From NCBI GenBank assembly GCA_900539505.1, contig UQCL01000001.1, positions 1-64,000 of the forward strand: a stretch of 64,000 nucleotides of DNA. Direction: 5' to 3'. How positions within the stretch are numbered: position 1 is the stretch's first letter; each line of letters starts with the position of its first letter. A program made the translations under genes and the position numbers. The notes beneath the pieces were generated by a model. That model saw only the letters and a program-made list of their open reading frames with translations. It did no database searches and was not told the origin of the DNA. Source of the DNA: an uncultured Campylobacter sp. Lineage in GTDB: Bacteria > Campylobacterota > Campylobacteria > Campylobacterales > Campylobacteraceae. Shown piece after piece: positions 17,708-25,493 of this stretch.

Positions 17708-18870
17708 CTGAATTTCTCTCCGTTTTTATAGACGAACTCGCGCCATTCGTAAGGCTCGCTATAAAAATCGCCCCGCTCGTTTTTATCTCTTCCGTTTGGT
17801 GCGTCGTGACGTTCGCCGCCGCTCTCGCTGCATTTTTCATCAGAAATTTCACCGCAGGCATCTGCGCCAAAGCTCTCTTCAAAGATCGTCTCAAGCATAA
17901 ATTTTGCCACTCGGGCGGCGTTTGCGATCTTTAGCGTCTTAGCTCTGCCGCACCGCGCGATATTTACGTATTCGCCGCTAGTAAGAAGGCATTTTATCTT
18001 TGAAAAGCAATCCGCAGGATCATCAAAATAAACTATCTCCGAGCCATCCTCGTAAAGCCGCTCAAACCCAGCGATCTTGGGGCTAAAAGTGCAGACGCCA
18101 CAGCCCAAAAACTGTGCCATGCGGTCGCTCGCGCCGAGCAATTTATGAGCGCGCGCGCACTCAAGTTCGTCGTCGCGATTAAAATTTATCGCGATCTTCG
18201 CAGCCGCGATCTCGCGATGAAATTTATCGCCGAATACGGCAGGCGCGCCGAGGCTCGCAAAAATTTTAAGCCTAAGCCCCTCTTTTTCGCAGAAATCGCG
18301 CAGCAAAAGCGCAAATTTATACCTCACGTCCTCTTGATAATCGCGCGCTATGTAGATCACGTCGGTCGTTTTAGCAGTGTCTAGTCGTCTATCAAACGCC
18401 GCGTCGGAGATATTTGGGAAAAAGGCGAATTTCGCGCCGTATCTCGCCGAAAGATCGCGCAGCTTCAGTGCATTCGCCCAAAAAAACACGTCGATGAAGC
18501 TTAGCTTTTCGAAAAATTCCCGTTTTTCTTGTAGGTGATCGACGTACCAGATCGCGATTTTGATCTTAGGAAGCGCCGATTTTATCGCTTGCAGCGTGCT
18601 AAGACTAATTTTTTCGCCCTTACCGATTAGAAGTAGATCGGCGCCGATGTTTTCGCAGATACGCACGAGCTTGGCATTCATCTTCTCTAGCCCGCTGTTT
18701 TTCAGCCCGCAAAAGCGTAGGCTCCGCTCCCAATCGCGGTAGCTAAAATCATAGACGAAGTGCCCGCCGCGGATGAGCCCGTGGCTGATTTTGCGCTCCA
18801 TGCCGTAGAAAAAACTGCCGTCGTCGTATTCGTTGAAAATGCCGCAATGCACGATCTTTAGGCTTCGCAT
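17704..18870 (-). CDS. Glycosyltransferase with a CgeB/GT1-like C-terminal domain
   Basis: A 388-residue protein beginning MRSLKIVHCGIFNEYDDGSFFYGMERKI. The middle has VIYIARDYQEDVRYKF, AINFNRDDELECARAHKLLGASDRMAQFLGCGVCTFSP, and DGSEIVYFDDPADC, the spore-maturation CgeB / glycosyl-transferase 1_2 type nucleotide-sugar pocket. The last ~50 residues contain a polar stretch (about 338-372, SESGGERHDAPNGRDKNERG) that looks like one of the low-complexity insertions of this genome. The start overlaps the end of the upstream gene by 13 nt. Sugar specificity unknown. Confidence 0.8.
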   Translation of the reverse strand: MRSLKIVHCGIFNEYDDGSFFYGMERKISHGLIRGGHFVYDFSYRDWERSLRFCGLKNSGLEKMNAKLVRICENIGADLLLIGKGEKISLSTLQAIKSALPKIKIAIWYVDHLQEKREFFEKLSFIDVFFWANALKLRDLSARYGAKFAFFPNISDAAFDRRLDTAKTTDVIYIARDYQEDVRYKFALLLRDFCEKEGLRLKIFASLGAPAVFGDKFHREIAAAKIAINFNRDDELECARAHKLLGASDRMAQFLGCGVCTFSPKIAGFERLYEDGSEIVYFDDPADCFSKIKCLLTSGEYVNIARCGRAKTLKIANAARVAKFMLETIFEESFGADACGEISDEKCSESGGERHDAPNGRDKNERGDFYSEPYEWREFVYKNGEKFR

Positions 18871-20090
18871 AACAGCTCCTCGTAGTAATTTTTAAGCGAG
18901 CTAATATAATTTTGCAGCGTCAAAGTTTGCTTAAAGCCGGCGTGTTTTTGCGCGAAAGCCCGGGCATATTCGCCGTAAGTGCGGTAAATTTCATCGATTT
19001 TAGCGCCCAGATCCGCCGCCTCGCATAAAAACTCCTCGCTTAAAATTTCCGAAATTCCGCCCACGCGGGTAGATATCAGCACGGGCGAATAAAAAATACC
19101 TTCGATCAAAATCACCGGAAAGCCCTCCTTGCGCGAGCTGATGACGTGCAGGTGCGATGCGCTCAGAGCTGCCGCAACGTCGTCGCAAAAGCCGCACAGC
19201 CGCACGCGGTCCTGCAAATTTAGCGAATCGATTAAATTTTGCAAATTTTGCCTCTCGCCGCCCTGCCCGTAAATTTTAAGCTCGAAATCAAATTTCAGCT
19301 CGCTTGCGGCGCGGATCAAAAGATCAAAACCCTTGATCTTATCGAGCCTGCCGACCGCGACGATACTAAATTTAAAATTTTCCGCCGCTGCGCTTGCGCC
19401 CTGTTGCGATACGAATACAATGCTAGTTTTATTTTGCGATACGTCTGCATCAAAAGCCCTATCTTGCGATACACTCGCCTCGCCAGCCATGTTTTGCGAC
19501 GCAAATGCAACGCCAGCCATATTTTGCGACACGCCCGCAACGCAGGCCGAGTCGCCGCATGCGTCTTTTTCCCCCTCAAGCGCCCTATTTGCGGCACCCT
19601 CCGCGTCCTTGCAGCGCGCGAAAATTTCATGATTTACAAACTCCCGCCGCGGCTCTATGCCGAAATATATCACCTTCGCGGCGTGATTTATCGTGGTTGC
19701 GACCTTGCGCGAGGCTGCGATGACGTTTCGCACGCGATCGAAAACGGGCGCCTTGCGGTCGTTGTGCTTGGTCGCGACAAGCTTAAGATTTAAAAATTTT
19801 TCGACCACGAAGCCGATCTGCGCGGCTTTGGCACCGTGTGAATGTAAAATTTCAAATCCGCCCGAGCGTAAAAACCGATAAATTTCAGCGAACAAAAACG
19901 GATTGTAGCGCTTATCCCGGCTTTTGTACTCATAAATTTGCACGCGAGCATCCAGACGCTGCAAAAACTCGCATCTATCGGGCACGATTAGCGCCGCGTG
20001 CTCGCTTTTGCAAAGCTCATTTAGCGAGTCGATTACGATCTTTTCGACGCCGCCGTAAAATCTGGAGCAGCAAAGATAGGCGATTTTCAT
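18858..20090 (-). CDS. GT4-family glycosyltransferase with a tandem-repeat insertion
   Basis: A 410-residue GT-B enzyme: N-terminal YLCCSRFYGGVEKIVIDSL, HSHGAKAAQ (about 83-91), C-terminal VAVGRLDKIKGFDLLIRAA (about 244-262), IYGQGGERQNL, and SRKEGFPVILIEG (the ExFPxxxxE-type donor site). Between the two halves, residues about 155-238 form a segment not expected in the family, including five 10-residue repeats of the type VSQNMAGVAF at residues 187-236. Without it the length is about 325. It starts by ATGA overlap with the deacetylase upstream. It probably adds a sugar to lipooligosaccharide. Confidence 0.88.
   Translation of the reverse strand: MKIAYLCCSRFYGGVEKIVIDSLNELCKSEHAALIVPDRCEFLQRLDARVQIYEYKSRDKRYNPFLFAEIYRFLRSGGFEILHSHGAKAAQIGFVVEKFLNLKLVATKHNDRKAPVFDRVRNVIAASRKVATTINHAAKVIYFGIEPRREFVNHEIFARCKDAEGAANRALEGEKDACGDSACVAGVSQNMAGVAFASQNMAGEASVSQDRAFDADVSQNKTSIVFVSQQGASAAAENFKFSIVAVGRLDKIKGFDLLIRAASELKFDFELKIYGQGGERQNLQNLIDSLNLQDRVRLCGFCDDVAAALSASHLHVISSRKEGFPVILIEGIFYSPVLISTRVGGISEILSEEFLCEAADLGAKIDEIYRTYGEYARAFAQKHAGFKQTLTLQNYISSLKNYYEELLCEA
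19383..19532 (-). repeat. Five 30-bp tandem repeats inside the GT4 glycosyltransferase gene
   Basis: TTGCGAT/TTGCGAC (plus strand) recurs at 19404, 19434, 19464, 19494 and 19524, an exact 30-bp period over five units. On the coding strand the units encode VSQN(10) ASQN(10) VSQD(10) VSQN(10) VSQQ(10). Units 1 and 2 both read SQNMAG; the others have diverged. The period is a multiple of three, so copy-number change keeps the frame. Confidence 0.92.
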
Positions 20091-20899
20091 CTGTTTCTGC
20101 CCTTCTTCATCTTCAAAATAAAGCTAAAAAGCCCCTGCCTGCCGCTAACCATGATGCGCGGAATTTCAAAATTTGAGTAGTGTGGGCGCAACACGTCGTT
20201 TTGCGTCGTAACGGCGCAACTAAAGCCCGCCTTGCGCGCGCAGCGCACGCTAGTTTCGTTATAAAAGCCGAACGGATAGGCAAAAGCGCTGCAAGAGATC
20301 TCAAATTTCGCCTCTATTTCGCGCTTTGATTCACTCATCTGACGCAGCTGCTCTTGCGGATCCAGGCTAGGCAAGTTTGCGTGATCGAGCGTATGCGAGC
20401 CGATCTCGATGAGCCCGCTTCGCAAAAGCTCGCGGACCTCATCATCGCTTAGCATCTGCTCGCTATTTAGCTCGTCGCTTGATTTTTTCAGATCCTTATC
20501 GGTCGCCCAATTCCCGTCAAAGCGCCGGTTCACGATGAAAATCGTCGCCTTAAAGCCGTATTTTTGAAGTATCGGCAGAGCGCCCGTAAGATTATCGCGG
20601 TATCCGTCGTCAAAGGTAATGCAAACCGCCTTTGCGGGCTTTTTATCCAAGCTTGTAAGCTCGCTTAAAGTGTAGCTCGTAAAGCCGTTTCGCTTCAGCC
20701 ACGCAAGCTGTTTTTCAAACGCGGCAGGGGTCACGCGCAGGCGGTTAAATTTAGAGGCATGCTTTGGCAGATGCTCGCGGATCATATGATACATCAGCAC
20801 ACGCGGATACTCGTAAGGTTGGTCCTTCGCCCACCACGCAAAGCGCAGGCAAAACCACGTAAAAAGCGCCGCAACAGCCAAAACCGCCGCGTAGATCAT
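20087..20899 (-). CDS. Membrane-anchored polysaccharide deacetylase (copy 2)
   Basis: A 270-residue NodB-fold enzyme. I start at MIYAAVLAVAALFTWF because its ATG overlaps the TGA of the O-antigen ligase gene (ATGA); the frame continues to 21049, but that part is antisense-like extra sequence within the neighbour. Motifs are RVLMYHMIREH, CITFDDGYRDN, IGSHTLDHANL and FAYPFGFY. Membrane helix at 1-18. It is clearly a paralogue of 16916-17707; the two are separated by two glycosyltransferase genes. Confidence 0.9.
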   Translation of the reverse strand: MIYAAVLAVAALFTWFCLRFAWWAKDQPYEYPRVLMYHMIREHLPKHASKFNRLRVTPAAFEKQLAWLKRNGFTSYTLSELTSLDKKPAKAVCITFDDGYRDNLTGALPILQKYGFKATIFIVNRRFDGNWATDKDLKKSSDELNSEQMLSDDEVRELLRSGLIEIGSHTLDHANLPSLDPQEQLRQMSESKREIEAKFEISCSAFAYPFGFYNETSVRCARKAGFSCAVTTQNDVLRPHYSNFEIPRIMVSGRQGLFSFILKMKKGRNR

Positions 20900-22083
20900 C
20901 GCTCGATCCTCATGCGATATGCCAAAAAACTCAAAATCGTAGCTAGGCTTAGCGCTTCTTTCGACAGATACGCGCCGTGGTCGAACTGGCAATCTATCAA
21001 AAGATAGATTAGAAGCGCAAGAACCCCAAACTGCTTGCTTTGAACGCACTCCTTAAAAACGCTAAATAGGATCGCGCCGTAAAAGATGAGGCCGAGTGCG
21101 CCGCTATAAAGTAAAATTTCTAAAAAGAGATTGTGCGGCGCGTTGTATTCGGGATGCTCAAGGACCGGGGAGCCCGGCAAATTTATATATGAGCCCAGCC
21201 CGTAGCCTAAGATAGGCTTTTGCTGCGCCATTTCTAAAATATAGCTCCAAATCACGGTTCTGCCTGAAGAATCGCCGCTAAATAGCGCGGCTAGCCTTTG
21301 CTCAAACGACGGCGAAAGCGCGAGTAAAACGGCGAAAAGTGCGATGAAACATACCGTGAAAAGCAGGTATTTTTTGTTTAGACTTTTTAAATTTAGCGCG
21401 CCGTAAAACACAAGCGCGCAAAACGCGCCAACCCATGCCGCTCTGGAAAATGAAAAGATCATAAAAAACGCGAATAAAAATAAAGCCGCAAATTTAAGCG
21501 CCAAAGGCCGCCGTATCGCCGCCGCGCTAAGGCAGAGCCCAAAACCCATAAAAAGCCCTAAAATATTGCGGTTTGAAAGCGATCCGCTAAGACCGCCGCG
21601 AACAGAGTCGCTTGAAAAGACGATCGCATCGGTGCTGCTTACAAGCTGATAGATCACGCTTACCGATAAAATTCCAAGCCCCACGAACAAAAAGGCAAAA
21701 ACGGCGTTTTGATCAAAGAATTTGAGCTTGTAAAAATAGCAAAGCACCAAAAATATCGCGCCGTATCGAAGGACGAAAAATAGCGTGCTCTGCCACGCTT
21801 TTTTTGAGATCACGGCATCGTTTAGGAGGTTTGAGATCGCTAGCGTCACTACCAGGCAGAGGAAGCAGATCGCGATAAATCGCGTCTTTTTCAAAATTTC
21901 GCTTAAAATTGCGTAGTTTTTAAAATACAATAGATGCGCCAAAAAGAACAAATTTAGCGCCGCAAAGGAGATCTGATAGACCGCGTTTTTAAAAAACAGT
22001 GACGCGCACCAAAGAAGCAGTAGCGTTAAAAATGTAATCCTCCAGCCGCTAAGCGCGCCGTTTTCGTAAAAAAATTTTTTCAT
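20896..22083 (-). CDS. O-antigen ligase / polymerase family membrane protein
   Basis: A 395-residue polytopic membrane protein with about 10-12 hydrophobic segments. The long periplasmic loop before the C-terminal helices carries GRTVIWSYILEMAQQKPILGYGLGSY and the Wzy_C/WaaL signature APHNLFLEILLYSGALG. The family either ligates glycan to lipid A-core or polymerises repeat units; the absence of a chain-length regulator or flippase in the operon mildly favours a ligase. It begins by ATGA overlap with the upstream glycosyltransferase. Confidence 0.88.
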   Translation of the reverse strand: MKKFFYENGALSGWRITFLTLLLLWCASLFFKNAVYQISFAALNLFFLAHLLYFKNYAILSEILKKTRFIAICFLCLVVTLAISNLLNDAVISKKAWQSTLFFVLRYGAIFLVLCYFYKLKFFDQNAVFAFLFVGLGILSVSVIYQLVSSTDAIVFSSDSVRGGLSGSLSNRNILGLFMGFGLCLSAAAIRRPLALKFAALFLFAFFMIFSFSRAAWVGAFCALVFYGALNLKSLNKKYLLFTVCFIALFAVLLALSPSFEQRLAALFSGDSSGRTVIWSYILEMAQQKPILGYGLGSYINLPGSPVLEHPEYNAPHNLFLEILLYSGALGLIFYGAILFSVFKECVQSKQFGVLALLIYLLIDCQFDHGAYLSKEALSLATILSFLAYRMRIER

Positions 22084-23156
22084 ATTAAACTCTCATAAAC
22101 CTTTATCGTTTTTTCTACCATCTGCTCTAGGCTGAAGTTTTGCGAAACGTAGCCGTAGCCGTCAAATTTCAGCTCGCGCGCGGAGGCAAACAGCCCCGCT
22201 AACGCCTGCGCGTCGCCTACGTCAAAAAAATAACCGTTTTCGCCCTCTCTTACGATATCCAGCGCGCCGCCGTGGCGGGTCGCAATCACCGGGCAGTTTA
22301 GCGCTATCGCCTCAGCCATCGAGCGCCCGAAGCTCTCGGGCTTGCTTGAAGCGCTTACCGTGACCGACGAGAGCGAGTAAATCTCGGCTACCTTGCTCTG
22401 CGAGCCTGCAAAAATTACGCGCTCGCAGAGACCAAGCTCAGCTACGAGCGATTTTAGCTCGGAAAAATACTCGTCGCGATCCGCTCTCGCGCCGCCCACG
22501 ATCAAAATTTTAAGCTTTTGTTCGCTTGCCAAAGCCGCGGCGCGGATCAGGGTTTTGTAATCCTTAATCTGCGTGATGCGCCCAACGCCGGAGACGATGA
22601 AATCATCCTGCGCGAGGTTAAAATTCTGCCGAAATTCCGCGATGAAGCGCTCATCTAAATTTTTGGGATTAAATTTTTCTAGATCGATACCGCGCGGAAT
22701 GATCGTGATCTTGGCTGCATCCGTGCCGTAGCTTCGCACCACGTGATCGCGCGTATAGCCGCTAGGACAGATGATCGCGTCCGCATCGGTCATAATCTTG
22801 CTGTAGAAATTTACGGAATTTATCCCGTGCACGGTGCTTACGATCTTTGCACGCGGTTGAGCAAATTTAACCAGCCACGCCGGCACGCGGGAGCGGACAT
22901 GCACGATGTCGGGAGCGATCTCGCTTAAAATTTTACGCAGCTTTAAGACGCGCGCCGCAACGCTTAGGATATTTTTGGAGCAAACATCGAGCTGTATGTG
23001 CACGCCGCCCTCGTTTTCTATCTTTGGCGCCAATTTGCCGCCGTTACTGATAACGAAATTTTCGATGCCGCGCCGCGCAAACTCTCTATTTAGCTCGACT
23101 ACGCCGCGCTCGACTCCGCCTTCGTTCAGCTCGGGCAGGATTTGCACGACCCTCAT
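22080..23156 (-). CDS. GT4-family glycosyltransferase
   Basis: A 358-residue GT-B enzyme of normal family length, without the insertions seen in its operon partners. MRVVQILPELNEGGVERGVVELN is the acceptor-side glycine-rich loop, then VHVRSRVPAW, STVHGIN, PRGIDLEKFNP, VSGVGRITQIKDYKTLIRAA and SSKPESFGRSMAEAIALNCPVIATRHGG (donor site). Likely builds the inner part of the surface glycan. ATGA overlaps join it to both neighbours. Confidence 0.9.
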   Translation of the reverse strand: MRVVQILPELNEGGVERGVVELNREFARRGIENFVISNGGKLAPKIENEGGVHIQLDVCSKNILSVAARVLKLRKILSEIAPDIVHVRSRVPAWLVKFAQPRAKIVSTVHGINSVNFYSKIMTDADAIICPSGYTRDHVVRSYGTDAAKITIIPRGIDLEKFNPKNLDERFIAEFRQNFNLAQDDFIVSGVGRITQIKDYKTLIRAAALASEQKLKILIVGGARADRDEYFSELKSLVAELGLCERVIFAGSQSKVAEIYSLSSVTVSASSKPESFGRSMAEAIALNCPVIATRHGGALDIVREGENGYFFDVGDAQALAGLFASARELKFDGYGYVSQNFSLEQMVEKTIKVYESLI

Positions 23157-24553
23157 ATTTTTATCTCCCTCACAAACGCCCCAAGATCGTACTTCGCAGT
23201 CTTTTTTAGCGCTTCATCGTAGCGCCTAGCATACCCCGTAGAAACGAGAGCATTTATAAAATCGTCAAATTTATTATGAGCGTCTTTGCGTTTTAAACTC
23301 AAAATAGCCACGTTCGCGCTCCCGTTAGATGCAGCCTCGCTTATCATCGAGACACTGTCCTCGCTGATAAAGACCCACTCGCACTGCGCCAAAAAATCGC
23401 CGATCGGATTTACGGGCTCGCGGCTATAAATCACGCTGTAATCCCAACTGAGCTTTTCTAGTGCACTCTCGGTAGCCCGCGGCGTGCGCGGAGAGGTCGT
23501 TAGCGCAAACTCGCAGTCCGCAAACTGCGCCCTTACGCCCTCTATCTGATTTAAAATTTCATCCCCCATCTCAAAGCAGGAATTCGGCCCGCCAATGATA
23601 AATCCGATGGATTTGCGCTGCGGCCTATACAGCCCCTGCGGACGTGAAAAGCTAAGCGAGACGGGCGAAATTTTAAGATTTGCGCGCGGCTCTGGGCGAT
23701 CGTGCGCGCCTGCAATGATGACGCTAAAATCCTTGCGGTAGCCCTTCGGATACATTAATGCTATACTCGGCTTTGCGTATCTGCGCGCGTAAAATTTCAG
23801 CGCGTAATAGCTCGTAGAGCCCGCGCCTACGAATAGATCGAAATCTGCGAAATTTAAATTGCGATCCGATACGGCGTCTGAATTGGTGCCATTCGGCGCG
23901 GCGTCTAAATTTACGCTATTTTGCGAGGCGGAGCTATTTAAAGCGGGACTATTTAAATTTGATCCGTTTTTGAGGTCCGCCGCCGTGCCGTTCCCGCCAA
24001 GATCGCACTTAAAAATTTTAAAATAAAGCCCGAAAAAATCAAGCGCGTAGGAGCAAAGTTTAAGAAGCTTGTTTGCGTAAGCGATCTTGCAAAGGCAAAA
24101 CTCAAGCCCTCTTAGCTCGCAAAATGCGATGCTTTGATTCTCGTGCCCCTTGCGGCCGTCGCTTAAGATGAGCGCTTTTCGATGCGGATTTTTAGCGGCG
24201 GACGGATTTGCAGCGGAGCTTTCGCTGTTTAAATTTAAAGAGCCGCCGCCTGCGTGCCACGCGTAATCTGAGGCACCCGATCTTAAATTTTTACCTCTAA
24301 AATTTTCACGGCGCAAAATGTAAGAGGGGCTGCCACAAATCGATATGAAGTTTTGGAAGTCCGAATTTTTACAATCTCGCGCGACGACAGCGATCGTCAT
24401 AGAGCTTTCGCGATTTAAAATTTTACCTTCTCGCGCGGCATCGCCTAAATTTACGACGTTTTGCTCTTTTGCAAAAAAGCGCGAGCCCTGCAGCGCGGAT
24501 AAATTCCTAACGACTCTGTGTTTGCTCTCGCCTCTTGAAATTTGCCGCGCCAT
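23153..24553 (-). CDS. ELM1-like (mitochondrial fission ELM1 family) protein with N-terminal extension and insertion
   Basis: The start is set at MARQISRGES (24553), whose ATG shares its A with the TGA of the acyltransferase gene (TGATG); 466 residues. The family core begins only near residue 125 with KALILSDGRKGHENQSIAFC and continues with DLFVGAGSTSYYALKFYARRY, GGPNSCFEMGDEIL, TSPRTPRATESAL and FISEDSVSMISEAASNG. This family resembles GT-B glycosyltransferases and is common in lipopolysaccharide operons. Two parts are foreign to it: residues 1-124, and a 50-residue Asn/Ser-rich block at about 185-235 (LNSPALNSSASQNSVNL). Function not established. Confidence 0.8.
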   Translation of the reverse strand: MARQISRGESKHRVVRNLSALQGSRFFAKEQNVVNLGDAAREGKILNRESSMTIAVVARDCKNSDFQNFISICGSPSYILRRENFRGKNLRSGASDYAWHAGGGSLNLNSESSAANPSAAKNPHRKALILSDGRKGHENQSIAFCELRGLEFCLCKIAYANKLLKLCSYALDFFGLYFKIFKCDLGGNGTAADLKNGSNLNSPALNSSASQNSVNLDAAPNGTNSDAVSDRNLNFADFDLFVGAGSTSYYALKFYARRYAKPSIALMYPKGYRKDFSVIIAGAHDRPEPRANLKISPVSLSFSRPQGLYRPQRKSIGFIIGGPNSCFEMGDEILNQIEGVRAQFADCEFALTTSPRTPRATESALEKLSWDYSVIYSREPVNPIGDFLAQCEWVFISEDSVSMISEAASNGSANVAILSLKRKDAHNKFDDFINALVSTGYARRYDEALKKTAKYDLGAFVREIKI

Positions 24554-25434
24554 CAGTCCATCTTCCATCGTTTGTGTATCCAAAACCACTGCTGCGGCGC
24601 GGTTCGCACGACCTCTTCGAAAATGTCGTTGCACTTTTGCGTGATAAACAGCTCGGCCTCGTCCTTGTTTAGCCCTTCAGGTAGCGGCGGAAAATCCTTG
24701 ATCACGATCTCGTAGCGATCATCCGCGCCGCGCCGCGCAAAGATCGGGATCAGCACGGGATGAAATTTCAAATAAAGCGACGCGATGGTCTTCGTGGTGT
24801 AACACTGTCGTCCAAAAAAGGTCGTAATCAGGCTGTTTTTAGGGCCCGGCTTTTGATCGGGCAGAATGCCTACGTTGCGTCCCTGCTTTAGCGCCTGCAC
24901 GAGCCTGCGCATCGCATCGTCCTTGTAAATAAGGTCGTTGCCGTAGCGCTCGCGAAACGGCGCCACGAGCCGCTCTTCGATCAACTCATTATCGCTGCGA
25001 CGCCCGACTACCGAGACGGGAAAGCCGTTGGCGCCGAAAAAATTGGCTAGAATTTCCCAGTTTCCAAAATGCGCGGTAAAAAATAAAATCCCGTGCGGAT
25101 TATCACCTTTTAGCTTTCGGACGCGCTCTAGCGCCTGCTTGCCGTTTGAAATCAGATCATCAAATTTTAGTCTGCCGTTGTAAAATAAAAGCGTATCAGT
25201 AAGCGTCCTAGCGATACTGTGAAAATTCTCGATCGCAAGAGAGTGAAGCTCACTTTCGCTTTTTTGCGGATAGGCGGCGCGAAGGTTGTCTTGTGCGACT
25301 TTAACGCGCCTACTAAGCTTCCACGATGCAAAAAGTGCGAGCTTATCGAAAAATGCGAATATGAAGCTTTTCGGCGCGAATTTTGCAAATTTTATCAGAC
25401 CCAGCGCCAAAAAATATTGGATTTTTTCCTTCAT
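24553..25434 (-). CDS. waaM: Lipid A acyltransferase (LpxL/HtrB/WaaM family)
   Basis: A 293-residue late acyltransferase that adds a secondary acyl chain to lipid A precursors at the inner membrane. N-terminal amphipathic/membrane region; the HxxxxE active-site motif is HFGNWE near residue 120, followed by VVGRRSDNELIEE, GILPDQKPGPKNSL and TTFFGRQCYTTKTIASLYLKF. A basic C-terminus (WFWIHKRWK) is typical. It is the first gene of the polysaccharide operon; in C. jejuni the orthologue also lies at the edge of the lipooligosaccharide locus. Upstream lies 59 nt, then mnmE. Confidence 0.92.
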   Translation of the reverse strand: MKEKIQYFLALGLIKFAKFAPKSFIFAFFDKLALFASWKLSRRVKVAQDNLRAAYPQKSESELHSLAIENFHSIARTLTDTLLFYNGRLKFDDLISNGKQALERVRKLKGDNPHGILFFTAHFGNWEILANFFGANGFPVSVVGRRSDNELIEERLVAPFRERYGNDLIYKDDAMRRLVQALKQGRNVGILPDQKPGPKNSLITTFFGRQCYTTKTIASLYLKFHPVLIPIFARRGADDRYEIVIKDFPPLPEGLNKDEAELFITQKCNDIFEEVVRTAPQQWFWIHKRWKMD

Positions 25435-25493
25435 AAAGACCTCATTTTAAATGCGAGATTATATTGAATTTTGGCTAATTAGTAGCTAAAACG

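Noticed and set aside
19383..19532. CRISPR array
   Set aside because: The repeats are contiguous, coding and without unique spacers; they are a coding minisatellite.
20900..21049. Extra 50 residues at the start of deacetylase copy 2
   Set aside because: The extension lies inside the O-antigen ligase gene and lacks family sequence; ATG 20899 forms ATGA and begins with the membrane anchor.
23153..24634. Long start of the ELM1-like gene at 24634
   Set aside because: It would overlap the acyltransferase gene by 82 nt; the ATG at 24553 forms the TGATG coupling typical of this operon.
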